From the NCBI GenBank assembly GCA_963765285.1, contig CAVXVR010000008.1, positions 351,147-415,146 of the forward strand: a stretch of DNA of 64,000 bases. The letters run 5' to 3'. The position numbers and the translations under genes are program-made. This DNA is from CAVWZH01 sp963765285 (GTDB lineage: Bacteria > Acidobacteriota > Terriglobia > Terriglobales > Acidobacteriaceae). Shown piece by piece: positions 36,807 to 45,153 of the stretch. The notes beneath the pieces are model-generated. The model was not told the origin of the DNA. It was given only the letters and a program-made list of their open reading frames with translations, and made no database searches. Within the stretch, counting starts at the first letter, position 1; every line of letters starts with the position of its first letter.

Positions 36807-38714
36807 ATGAAGAGACTAGCGAAGTTCTTCACTTTTTGGATTTTACTGGCCACCGCCGTTCTAGCAGTGCAATTGAGCGGCGCAGCGCAAGATGCGCCCG
36901 CACCAGACTCCGCGCCACCGTCAGGCTCTGCCCCGCAAGAAGACCCGCCCAGCCGGGTCGCGCGCCTGAATTTCATGGAAGGTTCGGTCTCTTTTCAACC
37001 CGGAGGCGAAGGCGACTGGGTGACGGCTGTCCCCAACCGTCCGCTGACCACAGGAGACAACTTGTGGGCGGACAAAGATTCGCGCGCGGAATTGCATGTA
37101 GGCTCGACTTCCATTCGCATGGGTTCGGAAACCAGTCTTACTTTTCTCGATCTTGACGATCAGACTACCCAGTTGCGGCTCTCGGCAGGCTCACTCATCG
37201 TGCGGGTGCGCCACCTCGACGATGGAAATAATTTTGAAGTGGACACGCCCAACCTGGCATTCACGCTGCTGCAGCCCGGCGAGTACCGGGTCGACGTGGA
37301 TCCCAACGGTACCCAAACGGTCACGACCGTCTGGCGCGGACGAGGCGAAGTTGTAGGCGGCGGAGCCTCCTACACCGTCATCGCAGGCCAACGGGCCGTT
37401 TTCAATGGGACCGACCAGCTCGACCACGAGATCCAGCAACTGCCCGCCCGCGATGATTTCGATGCCTGGTCCACCAGCCGCGACCAGCGCGAGGAGCGCG
37501 CCGAATCCGCAAACTACATTTCACCGGAAGTCACCGGCTACGAAGATCTCGACGACTACGGACATTGGCACTACGCGGCCGGCTATGGCCCGGTATGGGC
37601 CCCGGTCGGCGTCGCACCGGGCTGGGCGCCGTATCGCTTTGGCCATTGGGTCTGGGTCGATCCCTGGGGTTGGACCTGGGTAGAGGATGAGCCTTGGGGC
37701 TTCGCTCCTTTCCACTATGGAAGATGGGCTTATGTCACCGGCGCATGGTGCTGGGTGCCCGGGCCGGTCGTCGTACGGCCGGTTTACGCCCCTGCATTCG
37801 TAGCCTTCGTCGGAGGCGGTGGTTTTCACCTGGCCATCGGGCTGGGCGGAGCCGGTGTGGGTTGGTTTCCGCTGGCCCCGGGCGAAGTCTTCGTTCCCTG
37901 GTATCACGTGAGCCGGGGTTACGTAAACAACGTGAACATCACCAACACGCGGGTCAACGTGACCCAGATTACCAACGTCTATAACGTCTACAACAACAAC
38001 GTCACCAACCAGCACATCACTTACGTCAACCAGCGAGTGCAGGGTGGAGTGACGGTCGTTTCACACGACACGTTTGTCAATGCGCGCCCCGTAGCGCGAA
38101 ATCTGGAGCGGGTGGATGAACGGCAACTGGCAGAAGCTCCGGTCACACACAATCCGCAGATTCAACCCGCGAGGGCCAGTGTGATCGGCGCGGGACCACC
38201 GGCGCGGGTGAGACCGCCGCAGGCGATTATCAATCGGCCAGTGGTGGGCACGCGCAACCCCACTCCACCCAGGGCGCCTTTTGAACAGCGGCAATCCGCG
38301 ATGGTGCGCACCGAAACTCCGGGTAACCCGCAACCTGCGGGACGCGCGCCGGTCAACGAACCACGTCCCGGCGGAATGCCCAACAACGACCGGCCCGAGC
38401 CGCCGACCACTAACCGTCCGGCCAACAACCCGGTAATGCGTCCGCCGTCCGCGGTCCGCACGGAAGAACCGCCGTCAGGGTTCCGTCCTTCGGAAAACAC
38501 GCGCATGGCAGAACCCCCGCCGCGTCCGCCGAATCCTCCGCACCCGCTGGTTCGCCCGGCGCCTCCGGTGCAGGAGCGGCCGGAGCGGCAGCAAGCGGAG
38601 CAGCAGAAGTTTCAGACCTGGCAGTCGCAGCGCCCCAGCGCTCCGGCGCCACACTCCGCTCCGGCACCACACCCCGCTCCGGCGCATGCCGAGTCACACG
38701 AGCCTCACAAGTAA
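36807..38714 (+). CDS. Exported FecR-domain/DUF6600 protein
   Basis: About 635 residues from ATG 36807 (AAAGGA seven bases before it); an in-frame ATG 24 nt earlier is less likely. A signal peptide (KRLAKFFTFWILLATAVLA) is followed by a FecR-like domain (FMEGSVSFQPGGEGDWVTAV ... LTTGDNLWADKDSRAELHVG). DUF6600-type aromatic repeats come next: GHWHYAAGYGPVWAPVGV, RFGHWVWVDPWGWTWVEDEP and WGFAPFHYGRWAYV. An Asn-rich stretch and a Pro/Arg-rich disordered tail of about 200 residues finish the protein. It is probably an envelope or cell-surface protein. The function is unknown. An intrinsic terminator follows 12 nt after the stop. Confidence 0.88.
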   Translation: MKRLAKFFTFWILLATAVLAVQLSGAAQDAPAPDSAPPSGSAPQEDPPSRVARLNFMEGSVSFQPGGEGDWVTAVPNRPLTTGDNLWADKDSRAELHVGSTSIRMGSETSLTFLDLDDQTTQLRLSAGSLIVRVRHLDDGNNFEVDTPNLAFTLLQPGEYRVDVDPNGTQTVTTVWRGRGEVVGGGASYTVIAGQRAVFNGTDQLDHEIQQLPARDDFDAWSTSRDQREERAESANYISPEVTGYEDLDDYGHWHYAAGYGPVWAPVGVAPGWAPYRFGHWVWVDPWGWTWVEDEPWGFAPFHYGRWAYVTGAWCWVPGPVVVRPVYAPAFVAFVGGGGFHLAIGLGGAGVGWFPLAPGEVFVPWYHVSRGYVNNVNITNTRVNVTQITNVYNVYNNNVTNQHITYVNQRVQGGVTVVSHDTFVNARPVARNLERVDERQLAEAPVTHNPQIQPARASVIGAGPPARVRPPQAIINRPVVGTRNPTPPRAPFEQRQSAMVRTETPGNPQPAGRAPVNEPRPGGMPNNDRPEPPTTNRPANNPVMRPPSAVRTEEPPSGFRPSENTRMAEPPPRPPNPPHPLVRPAPPVQERPERQQAEQQKFQTWQSQRPSAPAPHSAPAPHPAPAHAESHEPHK

Positions 38715-38726
38715 TCGTAATGCTGC

Positions 38727-38760
38727 AATGCCAGTTCCTCCGGGAACTGGCATTTTTTTT
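38727..38760 (+). terminator. Rho-independent terminator
   Basis: Twelve-base arms 38727-38738 and 38743-38754 (AATGCCAGTTCC and its complement) close a 4-nt loop, followed by eight T. It directly follows the FecR/DUF6600 gene. Confidence 0.93.
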
Positions 38761-38849
38761 GCTCCGAGGCTATAGACTACTGAACTGAGAACCGAGAACC
38801 AGGAACTGACAACTGATTTTTTGAACGGCCGTTTTCCAGGCAGCCGACC

Positions 38850-39575
38850 ATGCAAATTCAAGTCTTATTTTTCGGCATGTTGAGAGATCTCACCGGGAAA
38901 TCCCGCGATTCGCTCGATCTGCCCGAAGACGCTACACTGGGCGACGTCATCCACCATTATCAGGAACGCATCCCTGGCCTCAACGCGTTAACCTCCGCAC
39001 TCGCCATGTCGGTGAATCAGGAGTATGCCGGTCCAGAAGCCAGACTCAATCCAGGAGATGAGGTTGCGCTGTTGCCGCCGGTGAGCGGCGGGCGGGAGCG
39101 ACCGCGGCACGCCGCCATGGTGCGCGAGGCTATCGACACGGAAGCCCTGGTAGCAGGCATCAAGCGACCCGAAGACGGCGCGGTTGCGGTCTTCGAAGGC
39201 ATTGTGCGCAACCACAGCCGCGGACGCGGCACTCTCTACCTCGACTATGATGCCTACGAACAAATGGCTCTGAAGCAAATGGAAAGTTTGGCCACGCAGG
39301 CTTTGAGCCAGTTCCAGGTTCGCGATGTTGCGGTTATTCATCGCCTGGGAAGGATTGAGATCGGCGAAACCAGCGTGTTGATCGTGGTAGCTGCCGCGCA
39401 TCGTGGCGCCGCCTTCGACGCCTGCCGCTGGATTATCGACACCCTCAAACGCACCGTACCCATCTGGAAGAAGGAACATTTCGCGGATGGCGCTGTCTGG
39501 GCGGACGGCGAGGCCTTTCCCGCCGAGATTCCCCGCGCCGAAGGCAGCCATTCCACCGGGCGTGCATCTAAATGA
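38850..39575 (+). CDS. Fused molybdopterin synthase MoaD-MoaE
   Basis: 241 residues. Residues 1-81 are a MoaD ubiquitin-like domain ending in LLPPVSGG; the Gly-Gly that must be a free C-terminus for thiocarboxylation is at 80-81. A linker (RERPRHAAM) and a complete MoaE domain follow: EDGAVAVFEGIVRNHSRGRG, YLDYDAYEQMALKQM, HRLGRIEIGETSVLIVVAAA, then KRTVPIWKKEHFADG with the catalytic lysines. It builds the dithiolene of molybdenum cofactor from cyclic pyranopterin monophosphate. The fusion resembles mycobacterial MoaX, which is cut after the Gly-Gly to work. The stop overlaps the next gene (ATGA). Confidence 0.93.
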   Translation: MQIQVLFFGMLRDLTGKSRDSLDLPEDATLGDVIHHYQERIPGLNALTSALAMSVNQEYAGPEARLNPGDEVALLPPVSGGRERPRHAAMVREAIDTEALVAGIKRPEDGAVAVFEGIVRNHSRGRGTLYLDYDAYEQMALKQMESLATQALSQFQVRDVAVIHRLGRIEIGETSVLIVVAAAHRGAAFDACRWIIDTLKRTVPIWKKEHFADGAVWADGEAFPAEIPRAEGSHSTGRASK

Positions 39576-40582
39576 CGGGTCGGCTTCCCGGCGGGCTGGG
39601 GAGACGCCTAACCTCCCAAATGAAATACGCTGCCCTGGCTGGGACTGTGGCGCCGGCTTCTGGCCGGCTTAGGGCCGCCGCGACAGCGGCGCTGCTCACC
39701 GTGTTCTGGTTTTCTCTTGCGTGCGCGGCCCAGGACGCAACCAGCACGTTCAAAGTAGACGTCAAACTGGTGAACGTGTTTGTGACTGTCACGGACGAGC
39801 ACGGAGCGCCGGTTGGCGGCTTGCAGAAAGATAACTTTAATCTTCTGGAGGACGGCAAAGCGCAGAAGATTGCGGTTTTCGATAAAGAATCCGCGCTGCC
39901 GCTCTCGATCGTCCTCGGCATAGATACCAGTCTCAGTACGCGCAAGGATCTTCCTCTGGAACTGGCTTCAGCGCGGCGCTTCGCTCACGCCATCCTCCGC
40001 CCCGTGGACGCCTTGTCGCTCTATCAGTTCAGTGAAATCGTCAGCGAGGTCACCCACTTTACCTCCGATCTCAAAACCATCGATCACGGCATTGATCACG
40101 TGCGTACCGGTTCGGCCACCGCGCTCTACGATGCTCTGTATCTAGGTTCCCAGGCGCTCGAACCAAGGCAGGGAAGAAAAGTCATGGTGGTGATCACCGA
40201 TGGCGGCGACACGGTGAGCAAGGTCGACTACCAGGATGCGGTCCGGGCGGCCCAGCAGGCCGAAGCCATCGTCTACAGCATCATCATTGTGCCGATCGAA
40301 GCCAGCGCGGGACGCGACACTGGCGGCGAGCATGCCTTGATCCAGCTTTCGGAGGACACCGGAGGCAAATATTATTACGCAACTTCCGTTTCGCAGCTCG
40401 ATGATGCGTTTCACCGCATCAGCGACGAACTGCGCACTCAATACCTGCTGGCATACTATCCGTCGCAGCGGCTCTCGGATTCCGATTTCCGCCGCATTCA
40501 GATCAACGTCAACGGGGTGCCTTCAGCCGCCGATTTCAAGGCGCGCTACCGCACCGGTTATTACACCTCGAAGTCTCATTAG
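39572..40582 (+). CDS. VWFA-related domain exported protein
   Basis: 336 residues. A signal-type hydrophobic segment near residues 36-53 ends LACAAQD. A short N-terminal beta domain (VNVFVTVTDEHGAPVGGLQK) precedes a VWA domain with a MIDAS motif DTSLS (D118), SGSATALYDALYLG-type metal loop residues and VMVVITDGGD. This matches the VWFA-related Acidobacteriota family (TIGR03436). It is probably periplasmic or surface located. The function is unknown. It overlaps the MoaD-MoaE stop by 4 nt, so it is translationally coupled to a cofactor-synthesis gene with no obvious functional link. Confidence 0.88.
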   Translation: MTGRLPGGLGRRLTSQMKYAALAGTVAPASGRLRAAATAALLTVFWFSLACAAQDATSTFKVDVKLVNVFVTVTDEHGAPVGGLQKDNFNLLEDGKAQKIAVFDKESALPLSIVLGIDTSLSTRKDLPLELASARRFAHAILRPVDALSLYQFSEIVSEVTHFTSDLKTIDHGIDHVRTGSATALYDALYLGSQALEPRQGRKVMVVITDGGDTVSKVDYQDAVRAAQQAEAIVYSIIIVPIEASAGRDTGGEHALIQLSEDTGGKYYYATSVSQLDDAFHRISDELRTQYLLAYYPSQRLSDSDFRRIQINVNGVPSAADFKARYRTGYYTSKSH

Positions 40583-40920
40583 GATCTTTCACCAGAGATA
40601 GAGCACAGAACAACTGCATAGGATCGGGATGGTGCCGGGCGAATTGATGTCCCGGAAGGTTGACGAGACAAATTCGCTTGTGCAAGGCTTATGGTTTCAT
40701 TGATTACAGACTTTCTGTTGCCAGGGCGGGCTGTGCCCCTCGCGAACGGGTCGGCGCCGGGGCGCTCCCTCTGCGTGGCCGGCGTGCTTCTCCGGCCGAT
40801 CCTCGAGACTGCCGTCTTCTGCCTCGCTCTCGTTCAGGCAGCAGCCTGCTGGCAGTTTCCTGCGCCTGGGGCTGGCGGAAAGTTGAGACTCTTACAGCAT
40901 AGGTAGGTATTAAGGAGACG
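40583..40920. other. Leader region before the second Oar-like receptor
   Basis: No convincing gene. A 71-codon frame from ATG 40691 runs up to the receptor, but it has no Shine-Dalgarno sequence and low-complexity content. The last 15 nt contain AAGGAGACG directly before the receptor ATG, an unusually short spacing. Confidence 0.45.
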
Positions 40921-43900
40921 ATGTTGCCCAACCCTGGTTCTGCCCGCTCCACCGGCAAACGTTTGTGTTGCCTGGCTGGGGCGATCACCGCAGTCCTCCT
41001 GTGTTCCTCGTGGCTCGTCGCCCAGGAGGCATCGACGGGAAACTTGAGTGGTACCGTCATCGGCCCCAAAGGCGCCTCGGTCAACGGCGCTGCCATTACT
41101 CTCACGAAAAAACTTACCGGCGAAGTTTTCCACACGGTCACCAGCCCGGCCGGCACCTATGTCGTTCATGACTTGCCGCCGGGCGATTACGTTTTGCACG
41201 TGGAAGCCGAAGGGTTCCGCCCCTACGATCTCCTGCTCCGGATCAACGCCGCCGCCACGGCGACGGGAGACGTCCGGCTGCAGCGACTGCCGCCACCGCC
41301 CTCGGTCTTGATCGACGCCCAGACCGCGACTGTGAAATCGACCCAGACTTCGGACGACTTGGAGCAGCTTCCTTCCAGCCGCAATCCGTTCAGTCTGACG
41401 TACACCTTCCCGGCGGTACAGTCGCTGGATGGAGTGGTCCTCGGGCCTTCCAAGAGCGGCGATATTTCCGTCTCCATCGGTGGGCGCAGCGGCCGCACTA
41501 CTCGCATGCTGGTGGATGGCGTCGATATCAGCGATGAAACCATGGGCGCGGTCACGCAGAATGTTCCGGTGAGTTCCATCCAGGAGTTGAGGGTCGATCA
41601 ATCGCTGCTCCCGCTCTCGTCCGGGCTGGCCTCGGCGGGTTCGGTCAGTCTTCTCACCAAATCGGGCTCCAACAACGTGCACGGACAGCTATTCGGCAAC
41701 TTCCGTGATAAGAGTGCGCTGGTGGCAGATTTTCCCGGCGGGTTGGACAACCCGTTCTCCCGCGAAGTTTTTGGCGGGAGCGCAGGTGGAGCGCTGAAGA
41801 AAGACAAGTTGTTCGTCTTCCTCTCCGGCGAATATTTCAAACAGGATCTGGTCGCGCCCGTCATCTTCGATACACCATTCACCGCCCTCGAGAGCGGCTA
41901 TTCGTCTCCCTTCCGCGAAACCGACCTCGATGGCCGTCTGGATTACAAACTTTCCGCCCGCACCCGGCTTTTCTACCGTTTCACTTATGACAACGTGAAC
42001 GCGGTGAATTCGTCACAGCCCAACAATTTTCAGCCCTTCCGCAGCCGCGACAACTCGCCCAGCCACGCCGGCGGCGTGGATTTCACCACCGGTTCGTATG
42101 TGCACAGCTTGCGCTTCGCCTACTTGCGATATTCCAACAGCATCGGTGATGCGGTAAACGGCAGCAACATTTTTGATCCCGCTCCCGGAGTCAGCCTGAA
42201 CTTCGTTGGAACCACGGGCTTCGCCAGCGGTCCGAACGCCGCCGCGCCGCAGCACACCCTCCAGGCCAACAAGGAAGCCCGTTACGACGGCAGCCGGGTC
42301 ATGGGAGATCACAATCTCCACTTCGGCTTTGCTGTGAACAAAATTGACGCTCTGATTCTGGCCAGTCCCTACAGCGCGGCTCCCCAGGTGGGTTTGGATC
42401 AGAGCACGGCGTCGCTTCTGGTCGCCGACAACGGCCCATTTCCCGGCGGGGTGAGCAATCCTCTGAACTATCCCGTGCACAGCGTCATACTGGGAAATAA
42501 TCTCGGCTGCTTCAGCGAAAATTCAGCTTTTGGTTCTTCTTGCGGCGGATTTTCTGACACCCGTCTTCAGGGCTACTTCGGCGACGTGTGGAAGGTCTTT
42601 TCCAACCTGACGTTTTCCTACGGAGTGCAGTACGTTCGTGACACCGGACGCAACAGTTCTGACCTGGCGGCGATTCCGTGTTCCGCTGTTAACGGATCGT
42701 TCGGATCCCTGGCTCCATGCAGCGGTGACAGCCCGTTGTTGAACACTTTCGGAAACGCGTTCAACCAGGGTAGCCGGGTGCGCCAACCCAACCTCAACTT
42801 CGCGCCGCAAGCGGGCGTCTCGTGGGACCCGGGCAAGAGTGGACGGACGGTGTTTCGCGCCGGTATCGGCGTCTATTACGACAATTCAGAATTCCACAAC
42901 GCAGTATTCGACCGCGAGGCTCGCCTGGCTACGGGCGCGTTCTCTGCGCAGTCGAATGATCCCTGCGCTAGTCACGGGGTGGTAATTCTGCCGGGTAATG
43001 TTTCGTTGCCGGCCAGTTCGATTTGCAACCAGCCGGTAGGCACGGTGGTCCCGGCCATTACCGATTTGCAGCAGGCTTATCAGTCGGCCTTCGCGGCTTT
43101 GAATTCGGGTTCTCCCAATGCCAGCTTCGTAGGGAACGTGTTGAGCAACCAGCAGGGTTTGCTGGCGCCGAACTTCCAAACCCCGCGCTCGGTGCAGTTC
43201 AACGTGGGCTTCGAGCACCAGATCGGAGCCGACACCGTGTTCGGCGCGGACTATGTGCGCAACATTGGCACTCACGAATTATTGGGATTAGACACGAACC
43301 ACGATGGTGATGCGCAATTCCTGCAGACCGACCTGGTGAATGGCAACAAGGTTCCCACGGCGGCGTTGAACGCCATCAACAACACCCTGGCATCGAACCC
43401 ATTGAGCCAGGGTTGCGCTCCCGCGCTCGCGCCGGGTGGCGGTCCGGGCGGTTCACAACCCGCGGTGTCGTGTTACCTGGCAGCAGTCCCGGGCGCCAGC
43501 ATCGCTGACTTTGCCAGCCACGGACTGGATTCGGGGGCGCAATTTCTCGGTGGCCTTCCTGCTTCCGTGTTTGGCCTTACGCCCTCCACCGGCGCGGCTT
43601 TTGCCGGGGTTAATCCTCTAGTGGGACGCAGCACAACCTTCTTCCCGGCCCAACGCTCCGTTTACAGCGGAGTGCAAGTCTGGCTGCGCAGCCAGGTTCG
43701 CAACCCCTTCCGCGATGTCGCGGCCACGCACTTTCAGTTTTCCTTTACTCATTCGAGCTACCGCAGCAATCTCCCGGGAGGACTCGACGACCAGGATCTG
43801 CTGCCGCTGGCCGCCGACTTTAATCACCCCACGATCTTTTTTGGTTCCGCTCCCGGCGACCGCAAGAATCAGTTTGCCGGCGCCACTGTTCTTGATCTGA

Positions 43901-44556
43901 CTCAAGGATTTCGGCTGAGCTTCACCGGGCACATCGCATCGCCCCTATCCCAGACGTTGTTTCTTCCCGCCAGTGGTCTGCCGGGAGAGATTTTCCGCAC
44001 CGACCTTACCGGAGATGGATCCTTCGGCGGACAGAGCCAGACCGGCAATAGTCCTTTCGGAGACGTCCTGCCGCAAACCCAGGTGGGTGCGTTCGGGCGC
44101 GCGGTGGACCCCGCCAAATTGAATAACACTATCGAGAACTTCAACAGCCGGTTCGCCGGCACGGTCACCCCGGCGGGCCAGGCCGTGGTCAACGCCGGCC
44201 TGCTCTCGTTTCAACAATTGCAGGCTCTGGGAGCTGTCGTTCCCACCCTGAAGCTCGCCCCGCCCGGCAACGTCGGCCTGGGTTGGCTGCACAGCTTTGA
44301 TGCTTCGCTTTCTTTCCCGTGGAAGTTCCGCGACCGGTTCACTCTGGAGCCGAGAATCTCGGCCTTCAACATCTTCAACACGGCTAATTTCGACGGCCCG
44401 GGGAACTTACTGGGTGGAATCCTGAACGGTGCGGCCGGACAAGCCAACGGCACCAGCAACACCAATCGAGCCAATAATCGCGTCGGTTTCGGGTCGGGCG
44501 TGTTCGCCCAGGGCGCGCCCCGCCAGGTCGAGTTCGGATTGAAAGTCTCGTTCTAA
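40921..44556 (+). CDS. Oar-like TonB-dependent outer-membrane receptor (second copy)
   Basis: 1211 residues. The signal segment (LCCLAGAITAVLLCSSWLVA) is followed by the carboxypeptidase-regulatory-like domain (GNLSGTVIGPKGASVNGAAI ... SPAGTYVVHDLPPGDYVLHV) and a plug-like part (SISIGGRSGRTTRMLVDGVD, SSGLASAGSVSLLTKSGSNN). A large barrel follows, ending VEFGLKVSF with a terminal Phe. It has the architecture of the receptor at 11394 but is clearly diverged, so the two probably handle different substrates. AAGGAG lies immediately before the ATG. No binding protein or hydrolase that would hint at a substrate is adjacent. Confidence 0.9.
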   Translation: MLPNPGSARSTGKRLCCLAGAITAVLLCSSWLVAQEASTGNLSGTVIGPKGASVNGAAITLTKKLTGEVFHTVTSPAGTYVVHDLPPGDYVLHVEAEGFRPYDLLLRINAAATATGDVRLQRLPPPPSVLIDAQTATVKSTQTSDDLEQLPSSRNPFSLTYTFPAVQSLDGVVLGPSKSGDISVSIGGRSGRTTRMLVDGVDISDETMGAVTQNVPVSSIQELRVDQSLLPLSSGLASAGSVSLLTKSGSNNVHGQLFGNFRDKSALVADFPGGLDNPFSREVFGGSAGGALKKDKLFVFLSGEYFKQDLVAPVIFDTPFTALESGYSSPFRETDLDGRLDYKLSARTRLFYRFTYDNVNAVNSSQPNNFQPFRSRDNSPSHAGGVDFTTGSYVHSLRFAYLRYSNSIGDAVNGSNIFDPAPGVSLNFVGTTGFASGPNAAAPQHTLQANKEARYDGSRVMGDHNLHFGFAVNKIDALILASPYSAAPQVGLDQSTASLLVADNGPFPGGVSNPLNYPVHSVILGNNLGCFSENSAFGSSCGGFSDTRLQGYFGDVWKVFSNLTFSYGVQYVRDTGRNSSDLAAIPCSAVNGSFGSLAPCSGDSPLLNTFGNAFNQGSRVRQPNLNFAPQAGVSWDPGKSGRTVFRAGIGVYYDNSEFHNAVFDREARLATGAFSAQSNDPCASHGVVILPGNVSLPASSICNQPVGTVVPAITDLQQAYQSAFAALNSGSPNASFVGNVLSNQQGLLAPNFQTPRSVQFNVGFEHQIGADTVFGADYVRNIGTHELLGLDTNHDGDAQFLQTDLVNGNKVPTAALNAINNTLASNPLSQGCAPALAPGGGPGGSQPAVSCYLAAVPGASIADFASHGLDSGAQFLGGLPASVFGLTPSTGAAFAGVNPLVGRSTTFFPAQRSVYSGVQVWLRSQVRNPFRDVAATHFQFSFTHSSYRSNLPGGLDDQDLLPLAADFNHPTIFFGSAPGDRKNQFAGATVLDLTQGFRLSFTGHIASPLSQTLFLPASGLPGEIFRTDLTGDGSFGGQSQTGNSPFGDVLPQTQVGAFGRAVDPAKLNNTIENFNSRFAGTVTPAGQAVVNAGLLSFQQLQALGAVVPTLKLAPPGNVGLGWLHSFDASLSFPWKFRDRFTLEPRISAFNIFNTANFDGPGNLLGGILNGAAGQANGTSNTNRANNRVGFGSGVFAQGAPRQVEFGLKVSF

Positions 44557-44588
44557 CATGCCGTTGTAAGCTTCCTTCTTTCGCTCAG

Positions 44589-44639
44589 GTCATCCCGAAG
44601 TCCCCGCGTTTTCTCCAGCGGGGTGAGGGATCTCGCGCG
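44589..44639. repeat. Single variable-stem hairpin repeat (GTCATCCCGA flank)
   Basis: Starts GTCATCCCGAAG, has the self-pairing stem CCCCGC/GCGGGG, and ends GAGGGATCTCGCGCG. It is the same flank type as the pair at 55805-55969 and follows the receptor gene. Confidence 0.6.
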
Positions 44640-44702
44640 GGTCGTCACCTCCGTTCAGTAATCGAACCGCCGCCGGCAGCGAATTCCCAAAACAAGCCCG
44701 TG

Positions 44703-44708
44703 TACAAT
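44703..44708 (+). promoter_or_regulatory. Start-proximal -10 box (TACAAT) of the Hfq-like gene
   Basis: TACAAT followed by exactly 6 nt and the ATG at 44715. This also argues against the in-frame GTG at 44700, which would lie upstream of and overlap the box. Confidence 0.5.
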
Positions 44709-44714
44709 GTCCCC

Positions 44715-44984
44715 ATGCCCATGCACGGACAAGGCTTCGGCCGTCCCCAGCACACCCGGCCTGCGCCGCCGGAAGATACTGGCCAGGAGGCCGGATACCT
44801 CAAGGCCCTCGGCGAAAAACAAAAACCCGTGAGCATCAAGCTGATCGATGGAGAAGTCGTGCGCGGCTGGATCGAATACTACGACAAGCACATGCTGCGC
44901 CTGACCCGCGAAGGCCAGCCCAATCTGTTTATCTTCAAACACCAGATTATGTATGTGTCCGAAGACGGCGCCAGGCGCAAGTGA
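44715..44984 (+). CDS. hfq: Hfq-like RNA-binding (Sm-fold) protein
   Basis: About 89 residues. A Pro/Gly/His-rich N-terminal stretch of about 20 residues precedes an Sm fold: a helix (GYLKALGEKQK), Sm1 strands (PVSIKLIDGEVVRGWIEYYD) and Sm2 (QPNLFIFKHQIMYVSEDG). The KH in FIFKH matches the YKHAIS Sm2 signature of bacterial Hfq, while YYDKHMLRL replaces the usual FDxFxVxL. It should form a ring hexamer binding U-rich sRNA ends (family knowledge). The unusual N-terminus and the diverged proximal face make it Hfq-like rather than certain Hfq. Confidence 0.72.
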   Translation: MPMHGQGFGRPQHTRPAPPEDTGQEAGYLKALGEKQKPVSIKLIDGEVVRGWIEYYDKHMLRLTREGQPNLFIFKHQIMYVSEDGARRK

Positions 44985-45031
44985 AGGTCGTTGTTAATCT
45001 CTTTTGTCATTGTCATTCCAAACTGGTCCTT

Positions 45032-45111
45032 GTCATTCCGAGCGGAGCGAGGAATCTGGGTTTGTGCCTGCGCCGGCAAAAACCCAGATCCCTCGTTTCA
45101 CTCGGGATGAC
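45032..45111. repeat. Inverted pair of GTCATTCCGAG-type repeats
   Basis: The left arm starts GTCATTCCGAGCG and ends GGAATCTGGGTTT; the right arm is its imperfect reverse complement, ending CTCGGGATGAC. The arms are only 80 nt overall, so the whole can form one long hairpin. It lies between the Hfq-like and inositol-phosphatase genes. Confidence 0.65.
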
Positions 45112-45153
45112 AACGCGATCATCGTCGACCGGGACAATCGGTCTGCTGCTTAA

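Noticed and set aside
40691..40906. 71-codon frame just before the second Oar-like receptor
   Set aside because: No Shine-Dalgarno sequence, low-complexity residues and no homology I recognise; better treated as leader DNA.
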